The position numbers and the translations under genes were made by a program. Below, piece after piece: positions 39,590 to 48,270 of a DNA stretch of 57,581 bases. Numbering within the stretch: position 1 is the first letter of the stretch; each line of letters starts with the position of its first letter. The notes below the pieces were generated by a model. That model had not been told where the DNA came from. It saw nothing but the letters and a program-made list of their open reading frames with translations, and made no database searches. This DNA comes from a virus: the IMG/VR virus record IMGVR_UViG_3300013094_000056, positions 1-57,581 of that record, one strand, 5' to 3'.

Positions 39590-42441
39590 GAATCAATATC
39601 CCCGATGTAGCGTACGTTTGTTACCATGAGCATGCGGAAACTTCCGCCTGCCCTCATTTTCCCTTTGATCGCATAGAGCGCCTTGCCTACGCGTCCACGC
39701 TCAACGATTGCTTTGCCGAGCTTTTGATAGTTGAACCGGTCGATCTTGCCGAAGATGGTGTCGGTGTCGTCTCTCAACTGAAGGTTCAAGCTGGTGAGCT
39801 GATCACCCTTCAGCTTGTAGCCTCGACGAGCGATCTGCACTGCTTCGTTTTCGTCTCTCGGGTTGATCTTGTCCAGAACGCAAAAGAACAAGAATGTCTG
39901 TTCTTCTTCTGTGATCTGGGCCTTGATGATCGGTGTTGGGTGAGTGACGATGTTTGCTTCCAGCGGGTCAGGAATGTGCCTCTGGAATGCATCCCTGACT
40001 GGCCATAGGCTGTCAATGCTGGTAACTGGATCTTTGAGCAGCTTCATCGCCCTATCAGGCATTGGCTCCCCACGGTTGCGCGCGCCGATGATGGATTGAA
40101 CCATCTTTGGCCCGATGCCCTTGACGTTGCTCAATGGCCCTACGAGGACGCGCTTTTCACCTGCCCCACCGACTGCCCATTTGACTGCACTGAACTTTGC
40201 ATCGACCGGAACATAGTCGTAGCCTTCGATGTTCATCTCTCTGAGCAGTTGAATCTGTCGGGCTGGGTCGTGCTCATGGCTGAGCGTCGCAGCTGCGAAC
40301 TCAAACGGAAAATGCGCCTTCAGCCAGCAACACCAATAGCTGATCATTCCGTATGCGACAGAATGGCTCTTGTTGAATGACCACGCACCATAGGCGCAAA
40401 GGTCGTCCCAGATTTTGTCTGCTGCCTTGGGGTCAACGCCTTGCGCTACTGCGCCTGCTTTCCATGGGTCACCGAACTGGTCAAAGTATTCTTTGCCCAA
40501 GCTCTTGCTCATGGCCTTGCGCAAGGCAGTCACCTGAATCCAGTCAAGGCCACCAACGTTGCGCCCGACCTCCATCACCTGCTCTTGGTAGATGACGATG
40601 CCGAGTGTGTCCTTGAGGTAAGGCTCAAACACAGGGTGTGCATAGGTGACCGCATTGGTCCCGTTGCGACGGCGGATCCACTCATGCGCACCGCCTGATG
40701 CCAATGGCCCTGGACGCGCCAAGGCGGTGATGTTGACGATGTCATCAAACTTGTCAATGTGGAACTGCTTGGCGATTGACTGAAGGGCCATGCCATTGAA
40801 CTGAAAGATGCCTGACCACTTTGCGTCGTTCAGAACCTTGAATGCCTCAGGGTCTTCCAATGGGACGCTGAACAGGTGATCATGAGGCAAGCCTGCAAGC
40901 TCCAGAGCGTCTTCAAAAACGCTGAGCTGTGTCAGGCCCAGTGCGTCGATCTTCAGAAGGTTATAGCCGTCTTCGGCGTCCTTCTTGTCACACATGGTTG
41001 CCCCTGTGCGGTGATCGACGGCCACAAATTCCGTGATGGGCTGGCTGCTGATAACGATGCCTGCTGCGTGCTGCCCTGCGTGGCGAGGGTGGCCTTCGAA
41101 TTCGGTGATGATCATCGCTTCTGGGTGATCGCCAATGAACTTCTGACCGGCTGGCATGCTCATGAGCGTGTCTTCAAGGGTGTTGAGTGCGCGGGAGTCG
41201 CCGCTTGACCGCTTGATGATGCTTTCAGCCACAGCGTCGCACTTCCACCGAGGAATGTTCAGCGCCGCTCCAACCTCAGCCAAAGCCGATCGAGGCTGGA
41301 ACATTGCCACTGTTCCGAGGCGAGCAACATTCTCAGAGCCATATTTGTGGTTGATATAGTCGAACACCATATAGCGCTGCTGGTCGCTGAAGTCGATGTC
41401 GATGTCAGGCATGTCATTGCGTGAAATGTCAACAAAGCGTTCAAAGATCAGGCCGAACGGGATCGGATCGATCGTTGTTATTCCGAGCAGGTAGCAAACC
41501 AAGCTGCCACAGCTTGAACCGCGCGCTGGCCCGACCATCATGGTCTTGCGAGAATATTCGCAGATGTCAGCAACGATGTAGAAATAATCCTGATAGCCTT
41601 TCAACTCAATCAGGTCCAGCTCACGCTTCATCCGATCGCTATAGACTTTGTCTGTGAGGTCGCAACCCAGCTTGGCTGCGCCTTCAATGCACATTTGCTC
41701 AAGGGTCTTGTCGGTCTGAAAATGGGGCAGGGAGGACTTTCCGAGGCCAGCGGAGCAAAGGCCTGCGATCTCTGCTGAACGCTCCCTAGCACCCTTTAGA
41801 ATCTGTCCTTCAAGGCCATGATGGGCTACGCTCGCCAGCCACTCGTCCGGCGACAGGATATGCTGCGCATAGCTCTGTGTTTCTGCATTGCGTCCACACA
41901 GAACTTCGTAAAATCCTTTGTCGCCTTCGCATGGGTAACGGTTGTCGCTGCTGGCGACCAAAGGCCACCCATTGGCCACTGCCCGTCGCACAACGCCGAC
42001 TGGCGTGCTTGGTCCGAGCAGGATATTGACGCCTTCGATCGGTCCAGCTTCCCAATCCAGCTGTGGCCTGTGCCCGGTCATCTTGCTGACGCCTTCAGCA
42101 GCGATGGCCTGATCGAGCGTCAACAGTGGCTGATAGCGGAACTGCGTTGTAGCAAGCTCCACCAGCCGGTTGATCGGTGCCAAGCTGTCTTGAGCAATGA
42201 AGGTCCAATAATCGACCGAAGGCTTTTTTGCATTGATCGAATCAGTCACTGCCAGCTCAACACCGAACACCGGCTTGAGGCCACGCTTTTCTGCCAGCTT
42301 CTTCCACCGGAAAAAGCCGAATGTGCTTGCGCGATCGGTCATGGGCGCATATTCTGAACCGATCGCCTCGAGCCGGTCAAGAACCGCTTCAACTTTCCCG
42401 GCTGCACTTCTGAACGAATAGCCGGTGCGAACCTTCAGCAT
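39586..42441 (-). CDS. dnaE: DNA polymerase III alpha-like (DnaE) replicative polymerase
   Basis: 951 aa from an ATG at 42441 in a TGATG overlap with the exonuclease gene. Family C polymerase: VGPARGSSCGSLVCYLLG (about 304), catalytic PDIDIDF (about 346-352), third acidic residue in LLKIDALGL (about 480). Fingers and beta-binding/HhH regions follow (KGIGPKMVQSI). The N-terminal PHP domain starts VRTGYSF where active PHP domains have HxHSxYS, so its nuclease site looks dead. Ends shortly after an OB-like part, so it is shorter than bacterial DnaE. Bacterial-type polymerases are uncommon in phages. Confidence 0.92.
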   Translation of the reverse strand: MLKVRTGYSFRSAAGKVEAVLDRLEAIGSEYAPMTDRASTFGFFRWKKLAEKRGLKPVFGVELAVTDSINAKKPSVDYWTFIAQDSLAPINRLVELATTQFRYQPLLTLDQAIAAEGVSKMTGHRPQLDWEAGPIEGVNILLGPSTPVGVVRRAVANGWPLVASSDNRYPCEGDKGFYEVLCGRNAETQSYAQHILSPDEWLASVAHHGLEGQILKGARERSAEIAGLCSAGLGKSSLPHFQTDKTLEQMCIEGAAKLGCDLTDKVYSDRMKRELDLIELKGYQDYFYIVADICEYSRKTMMVGPARGSSCGSLVCYLLGITTIDPIPFGLIFERFVDISRNDMPDIDIDFSDQQRYMVFDYINHKYGSENVARLGTVAMFQPRSALAEVGAALNIPRWKCDAVAESIIKRSSGDSRALNTLEDTLMSMPAGQKFIGDHPEAMIITEFEGHPRHAGQHAAGIVISSQPITEFVAVDHRTGATMCDKKDAEDGYNLLKIDALGLTQLSVFEDALELAGLPHDHLFSVPLEDPEAFKVLNDAKWSGIFQFNGMALQSIAKQFHIDKFDDIVNITALARPGPLASGGAHEWIRRRNGTNAVTYAHPVFEPYLKDTLGIVIYQEQVMEVGRNVGGLDWIQVTALRKAMSKSLGKEYFDQFGDPWKAGAVAQGVDPKAADKIWDDLCAYGAWSFNKSHSVAYGMISYWCCWLKAHFPFEFAAATLSHEHDPARQIQLLREMNIEGYDYVPVDAKFSAVKWAVGGAGEKRVLVGPLSNVKGIGPKMVQSIIGARNRGEPMPDRAMKLLKDPVTSIDSLWPVRDAFQRHIPDPLEANIVTHPTPIIKAQITEEEQTFLFFCVLDKINPRDENEAVQIARRGYKLKGDQLTSLNLQLRDDTDTIFGKIDRFNYQKLGKAIVERGRVGKALYAIKGKMRAGGSFRMLMVTNVRYIGDIDS

Positions 42442-42983
42442 CAAATATCCCCACGGGCATAAAGCTCAATTGAGCATTTTGTCAAGGCTTCCACGTCAGT
42501 CCGTGCACGGTGTGCACCGCTGAATGGTTCGCCGAAAAGCTCTTCATGAAGGGCAGTAAGGCTGAGCCGATAACCCTTCATGAATTCAGTTTCTTGAACG
42601 GTGCATATGCGTCTGATGGGCCACCGCAACGCGTCTTGAGTTCCGCAGCGTGACAGCTCAGCCATGATCACTGCATAGTCGTACGAAAGGTTGTGAGCGA
42701 TCACTGCCTCCGCACAATTGATGATGCTGCGAACACTTTCCTCAAAGTTTTTGAAAGGTGGTTGGTCTTTCAATTGCTGTGGCGTTATTCCTGTGATCTT
42801 GGTCGTGATGGGAGCGATCTCAAAACCGGGGTGGCAGAGGAATTCAAGCTCTTGAAGAGATTCCCCAGTCTTGAGATCGACAATGTGCCCAAAGAATTCG
42901 ATCACATGCGGCTGCTGGTCAAGGCCAACGACACTGTTCTTGACCAGATCTGTCGTTTCAGTGTCGAAAATCAGAGCCTTCAT
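42441..42983 (-). CDS. DnaQ-type 3'-5' exonuclease (proofreading)
   Basis: 180 aa. DEDDh family: ExoI IFDTET (D7, E9), ExoII region VIAHNLSYD (Asp), ExoIII H..ARTDVEA (HRARTD). ITGITPQQL is the usual epsilon-type loop. Overlaps the polymerase start by one base, so it probably supplies proofreading for the DnaE-like polymerase whose PHP domain appears inactive. ATG at 42983 overlaps the upstream gene by 4 bases. Confidence 0.9.
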   Translation of the reverse strand: MKALIFDTETTDLVKNSVVGLDQQPHVIEFFGHIVDLKTGESLQELEFLCHPGFEIAPITTKITGITPQQLKDQPPFKNFEESVRSIINCAEAVIAHNLSYDYAVIMAELSRCGTQDALRWPIRRICTVQETEFMKGYRLSLTALHEELFGEPFSGAHRARTDVEALTKCSIELYARGDI

Positions 42984-43330
42984 CTTTTCACCTCAAGAGG
43001 CAATTCAGGCTGTTTTGAAATTTCGATGACAGAATCTTCAAAAGCAAGCATGGAGGCATAGACCATTGCATCTTTTATAGAGTCTTCATGACCGCCTTTT
43101 TCAAAATTCTGAGAATATCTGACAATTTTCCCAATCATCCACTCAAAAAGGTGAAAGCGCCGAAAATCTTCTTCAGACTCCAGATTGACGCCATTTGGGA
43201 AAATTGAATTCATAACTTTGCCGACGATGATGAATGCGTCGCCGTATTCTTTGTTTCTCTCGTCGTAAACCTTTGCGCCTGCCTGCATGAAAGTGGATGC
43301 ATTGAGGTCTGTGTCTGTTCTTTTAAACAT
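42980..43330 (-). CDS. Nucleotide-modification-associated-type small protein (DUF6378/DUF1599-like)
   Basis: 116 aa. Helical, with RNKEYGDAF, FEWMIGKIVRYS and HEDSIKDAMVYASMLA. This layout ('YGD.f......K..R.......EDS..D...Y..l') is that of short all-alpha NTP-pyrophosphatase-like domains called DUF6378 or Nmad1 (DUF1599), linked in the literature to modified nucleotides. It sits between the SDR and DnaQ genes. A role in nucleotide housekeeping is plausible; not proven. Confidence 0.68.
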   Translation of the reverse strand: MFKRTDTDLNASTFMQAGAKVYDERNKEYGDAFIIVGKVMNSIFPNGVNLESEEDFRRFHLFEWMIGKIVRYSQNFEKGGHEDSIKDAMVYASMLAFEDSVIEISKQPELPLEVKR

Positions 43331-44085
43331 CAGCGTTGACCTCCAATCAGATCAATTTGGCTTCCTGAAAGATATTTCTTGTTCGTTGACAAAAGTTCCG
43401 AAACGATATCTGAAATTTCGCCTTTCGTAAGAAAATCCCCCATTGGGCATTCTGCACCCCAATATGCTTCTGCACCTTCGCGGCTGAGACCTCGATAGCG
43501 GATCAGCCCTTGTATTGTTTCTTCCGACATTGGGGAATTCTGAACATTGCTTGGATTTATGCAGAAAATTTCAAAACCTTTCGGTGCAAGCTCATATGAA
43601 ATACAGCGAACAAAATGCTGCAGGCCTGCCTTTGCTGCACAATAAGGGGCAGATGCATTGAGGACTCTGCTGTGAGCCATCGATCCGATGAAAACAACCT
43701 TTGTCCGGAAAGAGGAATGCATCCTGGCCCTTGCGATTGCAGACATTGTCTTGATCGAGGCCGTCAAACTTTTCGTGATGACTTCATCAATCAAATCTTC
43801 AGTTTGATTTTCAATCCAGTCAAGGTGCGTCATGCCATTGTTGAATACGAAGCAATCGTATTGCTTTAGAAAATCTTCGTCCGAGCAAGGAAGATTGAGA
43901 GTTTTTTCTGTGAATGCATCAGAGAGATGATCAAGGCTTTGCAGCTTCTTGTGGATGCTTTCCCCAATATTTCCTTCCCTGCAGCCGAAAACTGCTGTTT
44001 TGAAATTGGGATTCCAAATTTTTGCCCTTCCAATTGTGAGTGCTTTCTCCCGATATTGGCTTGAGACTTCAGATTTCGTATTCAT
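43330..44085 (-). CDS. Short-chain dehydrogenase/reductase (SDR)
   Basis: 251 aa from an ATG at 44085 with GGAG seven bases upstream; it overlaps the upstream gene by 17 bases. SDR features: FGCREGNIGESI near the N-terminus as a diverged nucleotide-binding loop (TGxxxGIG normally), FNNGMTH (NAG-like), VVFIGSMAHSR (active-site Ser), Y-x3-K in PYCAAKAG, then ELAPKGFEIFCINPSNVQNS. The cofactor loop is atypical (GCREGNIG), so cofactor preference is unclear. SDRs are rare in phages. Its neighbours are nucleotide enzymes. Confidence 0.8.
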   Translation of the reverse strand: MNTKSEVSSQYREKALTIGRAKIWNPNFKTAVFGCREGNIGESIHKKLQSLDHLSDAFTEKTLNLPCSDEDFLKQYDCFVFNNGMTHLDWIENQTEDLIDEVITKSLTASIKTMSAIARARMHSSFRTKVVFIGSMAHSRVLNASAPYCAAKAGLQHFVRCISYELAPKGFEIFCINPSNVQNSPMSEETIQGLIRYRGLSREGAEAYWGAECPMGDFLTKGEISDIVSELLSTNKKYLSGSQIDLIGGQR

Positions 44086-44287
44086 CACTGTTCTCCAGAA
44101 TTTTAACGCTCGTTGCATAAACGAGGTGCTCAGCAAGCGTTCTGTCTTCAGTCACCCAAAGCGCAAGGTGCTTGCCGTCACTCATCCTGCTGACAACACC
44201 ATTGAACGGGAGGCGACCAGGAAGCGAAACCTTGACACGCATCCCGACCCAACCAGTGCCATCGGCTAGCTTGCGCGGCTGCCTCAT
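44069..44287 (-). CDS. Small protein, unrecognised (72 aa)
   Basis: 72 aa from an ATG at 44287 in a TGATG overlap behind GGGAGG. Beta-rich: GMRVKVSLPGRLPFNGVVSR then HLALWVTEDRTLAEHLVYAT, ending acidic (ENSDEYEI). The pattern resembles a small SH3/KOW-like barrel. It is overlapped by the SDR start. Function unknown. Confidence 0.65.
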   Translation of the reverse strand: MRQPRKLADGTGWVGMRVKVSLPGRLPFNGVVSRMSDGKHLALWVTEDRTLAEHLVYATSVKILENSDEYEI

Positions 44288-44727
44288 CAATAGCCTCCCG
44301 GCCTGACCTGCCAGCAATTGTAGCCTAGGTCACGCCAGCGTTCGACCATCTTGTCACGATCCTCGAGAATGAACAACACAGATTCTTTGCTCAGGTTGTT
44401 TTTCTCCAGGAACTCTTCAAGCAGCTTCGGCTTGATGATTGTGTCGCTCTCGAAGTTGTTGTCAGGGCGCATCAGCAGGTGATCCATCGAAACGCCATGA
44501 TCCATCAACCAATCAAACGTGATCTGACGATGCGCATTGGTCCTGCCGGTGCAGCCAATGATGTTGTGCATTTCAGACATCTGATTGATGAGGTTCAGAA
44601 CGTCATTGTATGGATCGTCATTGGCTGATGCCTTGTGGAATTCGTCCCACTGCCCTGCCTGAGCAAGATGGTTGCGCTGAGACGAATTGTACAGGGTGCC
44701 ATCAAGGTCGACGACGATAACGCCCAT
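44287..44727 (-). CDS. HAD-family phosphatase (polynucleotide 3'-phosphatase-like)
   Basis: 146 aa from an ATG at 44727 (TGATG with the MazG stop). HAD motifs: I DLDGT (D7, D9), II GCTGRT, III/IV region IIKPKLLEEFL and FILEDRDKMVERWRDLGY. The last matches the phosphatase domain of T4-like polynucleotide kinase. It may remove 3' phosphates from nucleic acid ends or dephosphorylate nucleotides. Between MazG and small/SDR genes. Confidence 0.78.
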   Translation of the reverse strand: MGVIVVDLDGTLYNSSQRNHLAQAGQWDEFHKASANDDPYNDVLNLINQMSEMHNIIGCTGRTNAHRQITFDWLMDHGVSMDHLLMRPDNNFESDTIIKPKLLEEFLEKNNLSKESVLFILEDRDKMVERWRDLGYNCWQVRPGGY

Positions 44728-45086
44728 CACTCGCCCTCCACTTTGTCGGCGCGTGCCTTTGCGTCGGCATCGGTGTAGCGGCCTTGCGGATAGCGCCGGG
44801 TCAGCTTTTCGATGTTCTTGAGCATGGTCACTTCACGGCTGATGAAGAGACCTTGGCGCAGGCCTTCAAGATAGAATTCGATATCGCCAAGCTCTTCGAT
44901 CACATTTTCGCGATCCATCGGCTTGCCGTAGATCGTTGCCTTCTTTATGGCATCGATCAGCTCTCCGACTTCACCGGCCAGACCGAGGCACATGTGAATG
45001 ATGTGTGCCGAGCGGTAATCCATGTTGCCAGAAATTTCATCTCCGGGCTTGACCAGAGCGGTCACCAGTTCTTCATGCGCTTTCAT
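44727..45086 (-). CDS. MazG-like nucleotide pyrophosphohydrolase
   Basis: 119 aa. All-alpha MazG signature: HMCLGLAGEVGELIDAIKK with metal-binding Glu/Asp and the second half RENVIEELGDIEFYLEGL. It would hydrolyse NTPs or dNTPs to monophosphates, and phage MazG proteins also counter alarmone or clean the dNTP pool. It lies directly downstream of ThyX (ATGA overlap), in a likely thymidylate-related operon. Confidence 0.85.
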   Translation of the reverse strand: MKAHEELVTALVKPGDEISGNMDYRSAHIIHMCLGLAGEVGELIDAIKKATIYGKPMDRENVIEELGDIEFYLEGLRQGLFISREVTMLKNIEKLTRRYPQGRYTDADAKARADKVEGE

Positions 45087-45832
45087 GCGATGGTCCTCAT
45101 CTGATCGATCAGCTTGATGAGATCGATTTTTGAACTTTCAGGCATGCCATATTCCATGGCAAGGTGGATGATCGATTGCTCAAGCTCACCGGCTGCCCGG
45201 TCAAAGCTGCGTTCGAAAAAGAGCGATGCCCAAGGGTGCACCCGAAGCACTTCAGCCTTCATGGCGTCCATGACGTCACGATATTCGCCTTGGGTCCGCG
45301 TACTGGCTCGCTTGCGAGCGGTGTCGGCCATCGTGCGCAGGTCGAACTTTGCGACGATGTTGGTGAGGATGTTGGTCGGCAGGATGCCGCGTGCATCTTC
45401 AATCTTGGCACCATCCTCGATAAGTTGGCGATAGGTGCAGTCGATCAGAGTCATCGCATCGCTATACATTTCCCTTTTCAAGCCTTCAGAGACTGTCGGG
45501 CCGACGCCATAATCCCAGCCATCGACATCGAGCACGCGCATGGTCTGCTGAGCATACGAGCCGGTCCGAGTGCGCACGAACTGATGGGTGAAGGCGCGTG
45601 TCACACCATTGATCAGGAAGCTGTAGCTGATGAATTCCCAGCTTGAAGGTATGGTGTTGGCCATGTATTCGAGCTCTTTCATCAGGTCGTCTTCGCTCAT
45701 GGCCTGAACGTTCGCAAGCTGATTGGCGTCCATCTTCAGGCGCGTCTGCTTGGTGAACACGAGGCGTTCAGCCGCATAGCGTGCCGGGTCAGGCGATCCT
45801 GCGCCGGTGTAATCGATCAGTTCAACCTTCAC
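45083..45832 (-). CDS. thyX: ThyX-like flavin-dependent thymidylate synthase with altered signature
   Basis: 249 aa. FAD-dependent ThyX: strand ISYSFLINGVTRAFTHQFVR, then the signature RTRTGSYAQQT (87-97) in place of the canonical R-H-R-x7-S: His is Thr88 and Ser is Thr97. The C-terminal half (EDARGILPTNILTN, then ADTARKRASTRTQGEYR) fits ThyX. It would make dTMP or a related pyrimidine from dUMP. The substitutions could change mechanism or product. Upstream is a FAD-dependent oxidoreductase overlapping by ATGA. Confidence 0.84.
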   Translation of the reverse strand: MKVELIDYTGAGSPDPARYAAERLVFTKQTRLKMDANQLANVQAMSEDDLMKELEYMANTIPSSWEFISYSFLINGVTRAFTHQFVRTRTGSYAQQTMRVLDVDGWDYGVGPTVSEGLKREMYSDAMTLIDCTYRQLIEDGAKIEDARGILPTNILTNIVAKFDLRTMADTARKRASTRTQGEYRDVMDAMKAEVLRVHPWASLFFERSFDRAAGELEQSIIHLAMEYGMPESSKIDLIKLIDQMRTIA

Positions 45833-46764
45833 TTGAGCCTCCCATCGTAATTCTCTCCAGAATTGATCATTTGCTGAATCTTGATGACGTCCCAGAACAC
45901 ATCATCAAGCAGCAGTCCCGGTTTCCATGTGGCGAACCGGCCAAGGCTGTAGACGCCGAAATTGTCGGTCGCCCACATCATGAATTTGCGTCGTTCACGC
46001 TCAGGAATTGGCGTGATCTTGGCATACTTTTGGGCCTTGAGCTCTGCTTCGTATTCCACCTTCTCCAGGCCGAAGTCATGGGTGACGAATTCCATCACCT
46101 GATCAATCGTCCACCTTTGATCCTGATCGAGGTATTTCTCTATCAGCTCGATCTGCAAAAGTGAATTGGTCAGCGTTGCACGGATGACCGGCGAGTCAGT
46201 CTCAGGATAATAGATGGTCGCGCATGCCTTGCTTTCCATCTTCATCTTCGCCTGGATCACCCATCCGTGACGATAACCGAAACAGGAACGATTGTCATAT
46301 TCGAGCAGGCTCATCAATGCCGGCATTGGCATGGTTGATACGACAGGCTCGCCTTTTTCTTTCGCCTCATCAAACCACGATCGGCCCTCGATCTTGACCC
46401 CATACTTGATTGGGTTCATCTGATGAAGCTCAAGCTGAGCAATGAAGTCAGAAGGTGCAATGAATCGACGGTCGACCTTGCCTTCTGCACTCATCGATGA
46501 GCGCAAGGCTGCCACACCGCTGCTCTTCATGGAGTAGCTGATGGCCTCTGCCACACGGTTGCGGAAGGGCCTGACGATCTTGACGACATCGACTGCCTGA
46601 AAAGGAATGTTGAGATGGTTTGAAATTCCATCTGATCGAAAACGCAGCAAGGCGTGATGATTGTTCGGCAGACTTGGCGCAGATTCGTAAATCTGCGCCT
46701 GCCCACGGAACATCGAGCCTGCCAAAAGACCGGCCATGCCAGCACCGATGATCCTGACGGTCAT
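45829..46764 (-). CDS. FAD-dependent oxidoreductase
   Basis: 311 aa from an ATG at 46764 with AAAGG six bases upstream. N-terminal Rossmann motif VRIIGAGMAGLLAG (GxGxxGxxxG) and a following acidic YESAPSLP strand end, typical of FAD binding. C-terminal FGVYSLGRFATWKPG is like the last FAD-contact motif in amine-oxidase/UDP-galactopyranose-mutase-like flavoproteins. Substrate unknown. Adjacent to ThyX, so a link to pyrimidine modification or cofactor supply is a hypothesis. Confidence 0.8.
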   Translation of the reverse strand: MTVRIIGAGMAGLLAGSMFRGQAQIYESAPSLPNNHHALLRFRSDGISNHLNIPFQAVDVVKIVRPFRNRVAEAISYSMKSSGVAALRSSMSAEGKVDRRFIAPSDFIAQLELHQMNPIKYGVKIEGRSWFDEAKEKGEPVVSTMPMPALMSLLEYDNRSCFGYRHGWVIQAKMKMESKACATIYYPETDSPVIRATLTNSLLQIELIEKYLDQDQRWTIDQVMEFVTHDFGLEKVEYEAELKAQKYAKITPIPERERRKFMMWATDNFGVYSLGRFATWKPGLLLDDVFWDVIKIQQMINSGENYDGRLK

Positions 46765-46766
46765 GG

Positions 46767-47333
46767 TCAACCTTTCGTGCGTGTGAACTTGGCGACCCTG
46801 CCGGTGAACAGCCCGAGGATTTCAGTGTCAACCTCTTCGCCGTTCTTCATGCGCTCGCGTGCGAATGCTGCCAGTGTCTGAGGGTGAACACCGCTCTCGA
46901 TGGAAGGTGCGAAACCTTCCTGCTCGATCTGGCCAGCGAGGTTGAGTGCCTCGTTGTGCTGGCTCTTGTTGAACGTCACAGAAAGGGTGCTCTTGATCAT
47001 GTCGCCACCTTCGTTGGCCTCAAGCCACTGGATCGCCCTTGCACGCTTTTCGGCGTCCTTAGGGAGCGAGCCAGAAACGAATTCGGCAACCTTGATCTTC
47101 CAGCCGCGCTGAGTGCACTCATCCATCCCGATCTCAGCCATCATGTCAGGAATGACTGATGTGTTCAGGTGATTGAGCTGCTTTTTCGCAGCCGACAGGT
47201 CGTCTTCAAGCTGATCAACAGCTTCCTTCAGGGCAATGGCGTCCGCCAGATGCTGGTTAAGACGATCGAGAGAATCAGGGGCGGCAAGCGCCGCCCCTTC
47301 ATCTTCGAAGCTGAATTCAACTTCGGAACCCAT
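46767..47333 (-). CDS. Conserved phage protein beside SSB, unassigned (188 aa)
   Basis: 188 aa. Coiled-coil N-terminal half (about 20-60, LNQHLADAIALKEAVDQLED, with KKQLNHL), then a mixed region with DMIKSTLSVTFNKSQHNEA, and a C-terminal helix ending in GVHPQTLAAFARERM and FTGRVAKF. Proteins of this layout sit beside ssDNA-binding proteins in many phages. Probably a recombination or replication accessory. Overlaps the upstream gene by one base. Confidence 0.68.
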   Translation of the reverse strand: MGSEVEFSFEDEGAALAAPDSLDRLNQHLADAIALKEAVDQLEDDLSAAKKQLNHLNTSVIPDMMAEIGMDECTQRGWKIKVAEFVSGSLPKDAEKRARAIQWLEANEGGDMIKSTLSVTFNKSQHNEALNLAGQIEQEGFAPSIESGVHPQTLAAFARERMKNGEEVDTEILGLFTGRVAKFTRTKG

Positions 47334-48142
47334 CAGATGATCTCCGCATCTTCGATGTTGGGATCATTCGACAGATCGACAACGTCACCGCGAACCTGAC
47401 CCTTGATCAGCGAATCACGGAATTCAACCGCTTCCTGGCCGATGTTCGCCCAGTTGACGCCGATGTCGAGCTCAGGCAGCGACGGTCCACGAGCGATCGA
47501 CCAAGCGGCCCACGAGCCTTGGTTGTTGCTCTCTTCAGCAGTCGACAGGTTGTAGGCGCGATAGAACAACGGTGCGACATATTCGCTGCCGTCCGACCGA
47601 CGCAGCTTTTCGCTGGTTGCAAGCGTGATCCACTTGCGTGCCTTCTTCAGCTGAGTGCTGCTCATAGGCAAAAAGCACTTGCGGCGGTCGGCCGTAAGGT
47701 TAAGCCCGAAGAACTGAGCAGTCTCGCTGATCAGGTTGCCGTTGGGCAAAACCGGCTGCTTGCGTTCATCACGCACCGTCTTGTCCATGATTGCCGGATC
47801 AGAGTGAATCTGAACCAGCCCACCGCCCGAAGAGCGCGGTGCCCATTCCAACCATTCCTTGCGGTAGTAAACCGGCAGGAAAAGGATGCCGTCCTTGAAA
47901 AGGTCGCCAGTGCCCACATCGACGATGTCACCGATTTCGCAGCCTTCGATGTACTCAGCCTTCTTGCGCTGCAATTGCGGCGACAGAGCCTGAATGATTG
48001 AAAGGCGGGGAATCAGCAGGTCAGAGCTGGTGACGTTTTCCAGACCAGCGCCAGCGAATTCGCTGAAGAAATCATTGCTGGTGGGGGTTGCGAGAGCGGT
48101 CGAAGCTTTGTCGACCTTCGCAGGGGTATTCTTCGTTGTCAT
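47333..48142 (-). CDS. Probable single-stranded-DNA-binding protein
   Basis: 269 aa. First gene of the leftward arm, ATG behind AATGAGG. The central part is beta-rich (DGILFLPVYYRKEWLEWAPR; LVQIHSDPA), and the C-terminus is acidic and disordered (DLSNDPNIEDAEII), as in phage SSBs where the tail recruits partners. It belongs to the recombination/replication block with the 188-aa partner. No simple OB signature is certain by eye, so the call is provisional. Confidence 0.6.
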   Translation of the reverse strand: MTTKNTPAKVDKASTALATPTSNDFFSEFAGAGLENVTSSDLLIPRLSIIQALSPQLQRKKAEYIEGCEIGDIVDVGTGDLFKDGILFLPVYYRKEWLEWAPRSSGGGLVQIHSDPAIMDKTVRDERKQPVLPNGNLISETAQFFGLNLTADRRKCFLPMSSTQLKKARKWITLATSEKLRRSDGSEYVAPLFYRAYNLSTAEESNNQGSWAAWSIARGPSLPELDIGVNWANIGQEAVEFRDSLIKGQVRGDVVDLSNDPNIEDAEII

Positions 48143-48161
48143 TTTAACCTCATTTATCAGA

Positions 48162-48197
48162 CGCCTGGTTGGCGACGCAACCTCTTTCGCCTGAAAA
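48162..48197 (-). promoter_or_regulatory. Leftward promoter-like block at the divergent junction
   Basis: Minus strand TTTTCAGGCGAAAGAGG (48181-48197) followed by a stem CGCC/GGCG (48174-48171 with 48165-48162), then the start of the leftward operon at 48142. It mirrors the rightward block at 48271-48327. This 200-base gap (48143-48345) is where the two arms diverge. Inferred promoter; I do not see a convincing -35/-10 pair. Confidence 0.5.
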
Positions 48198-48270
48198 CTT
48201 CGTCAGGAAAAGGTTTTTTGCAAACTTTTTTCACATGAAAAGTTAAATGATTGTTTTTGTGTGAAACTTT

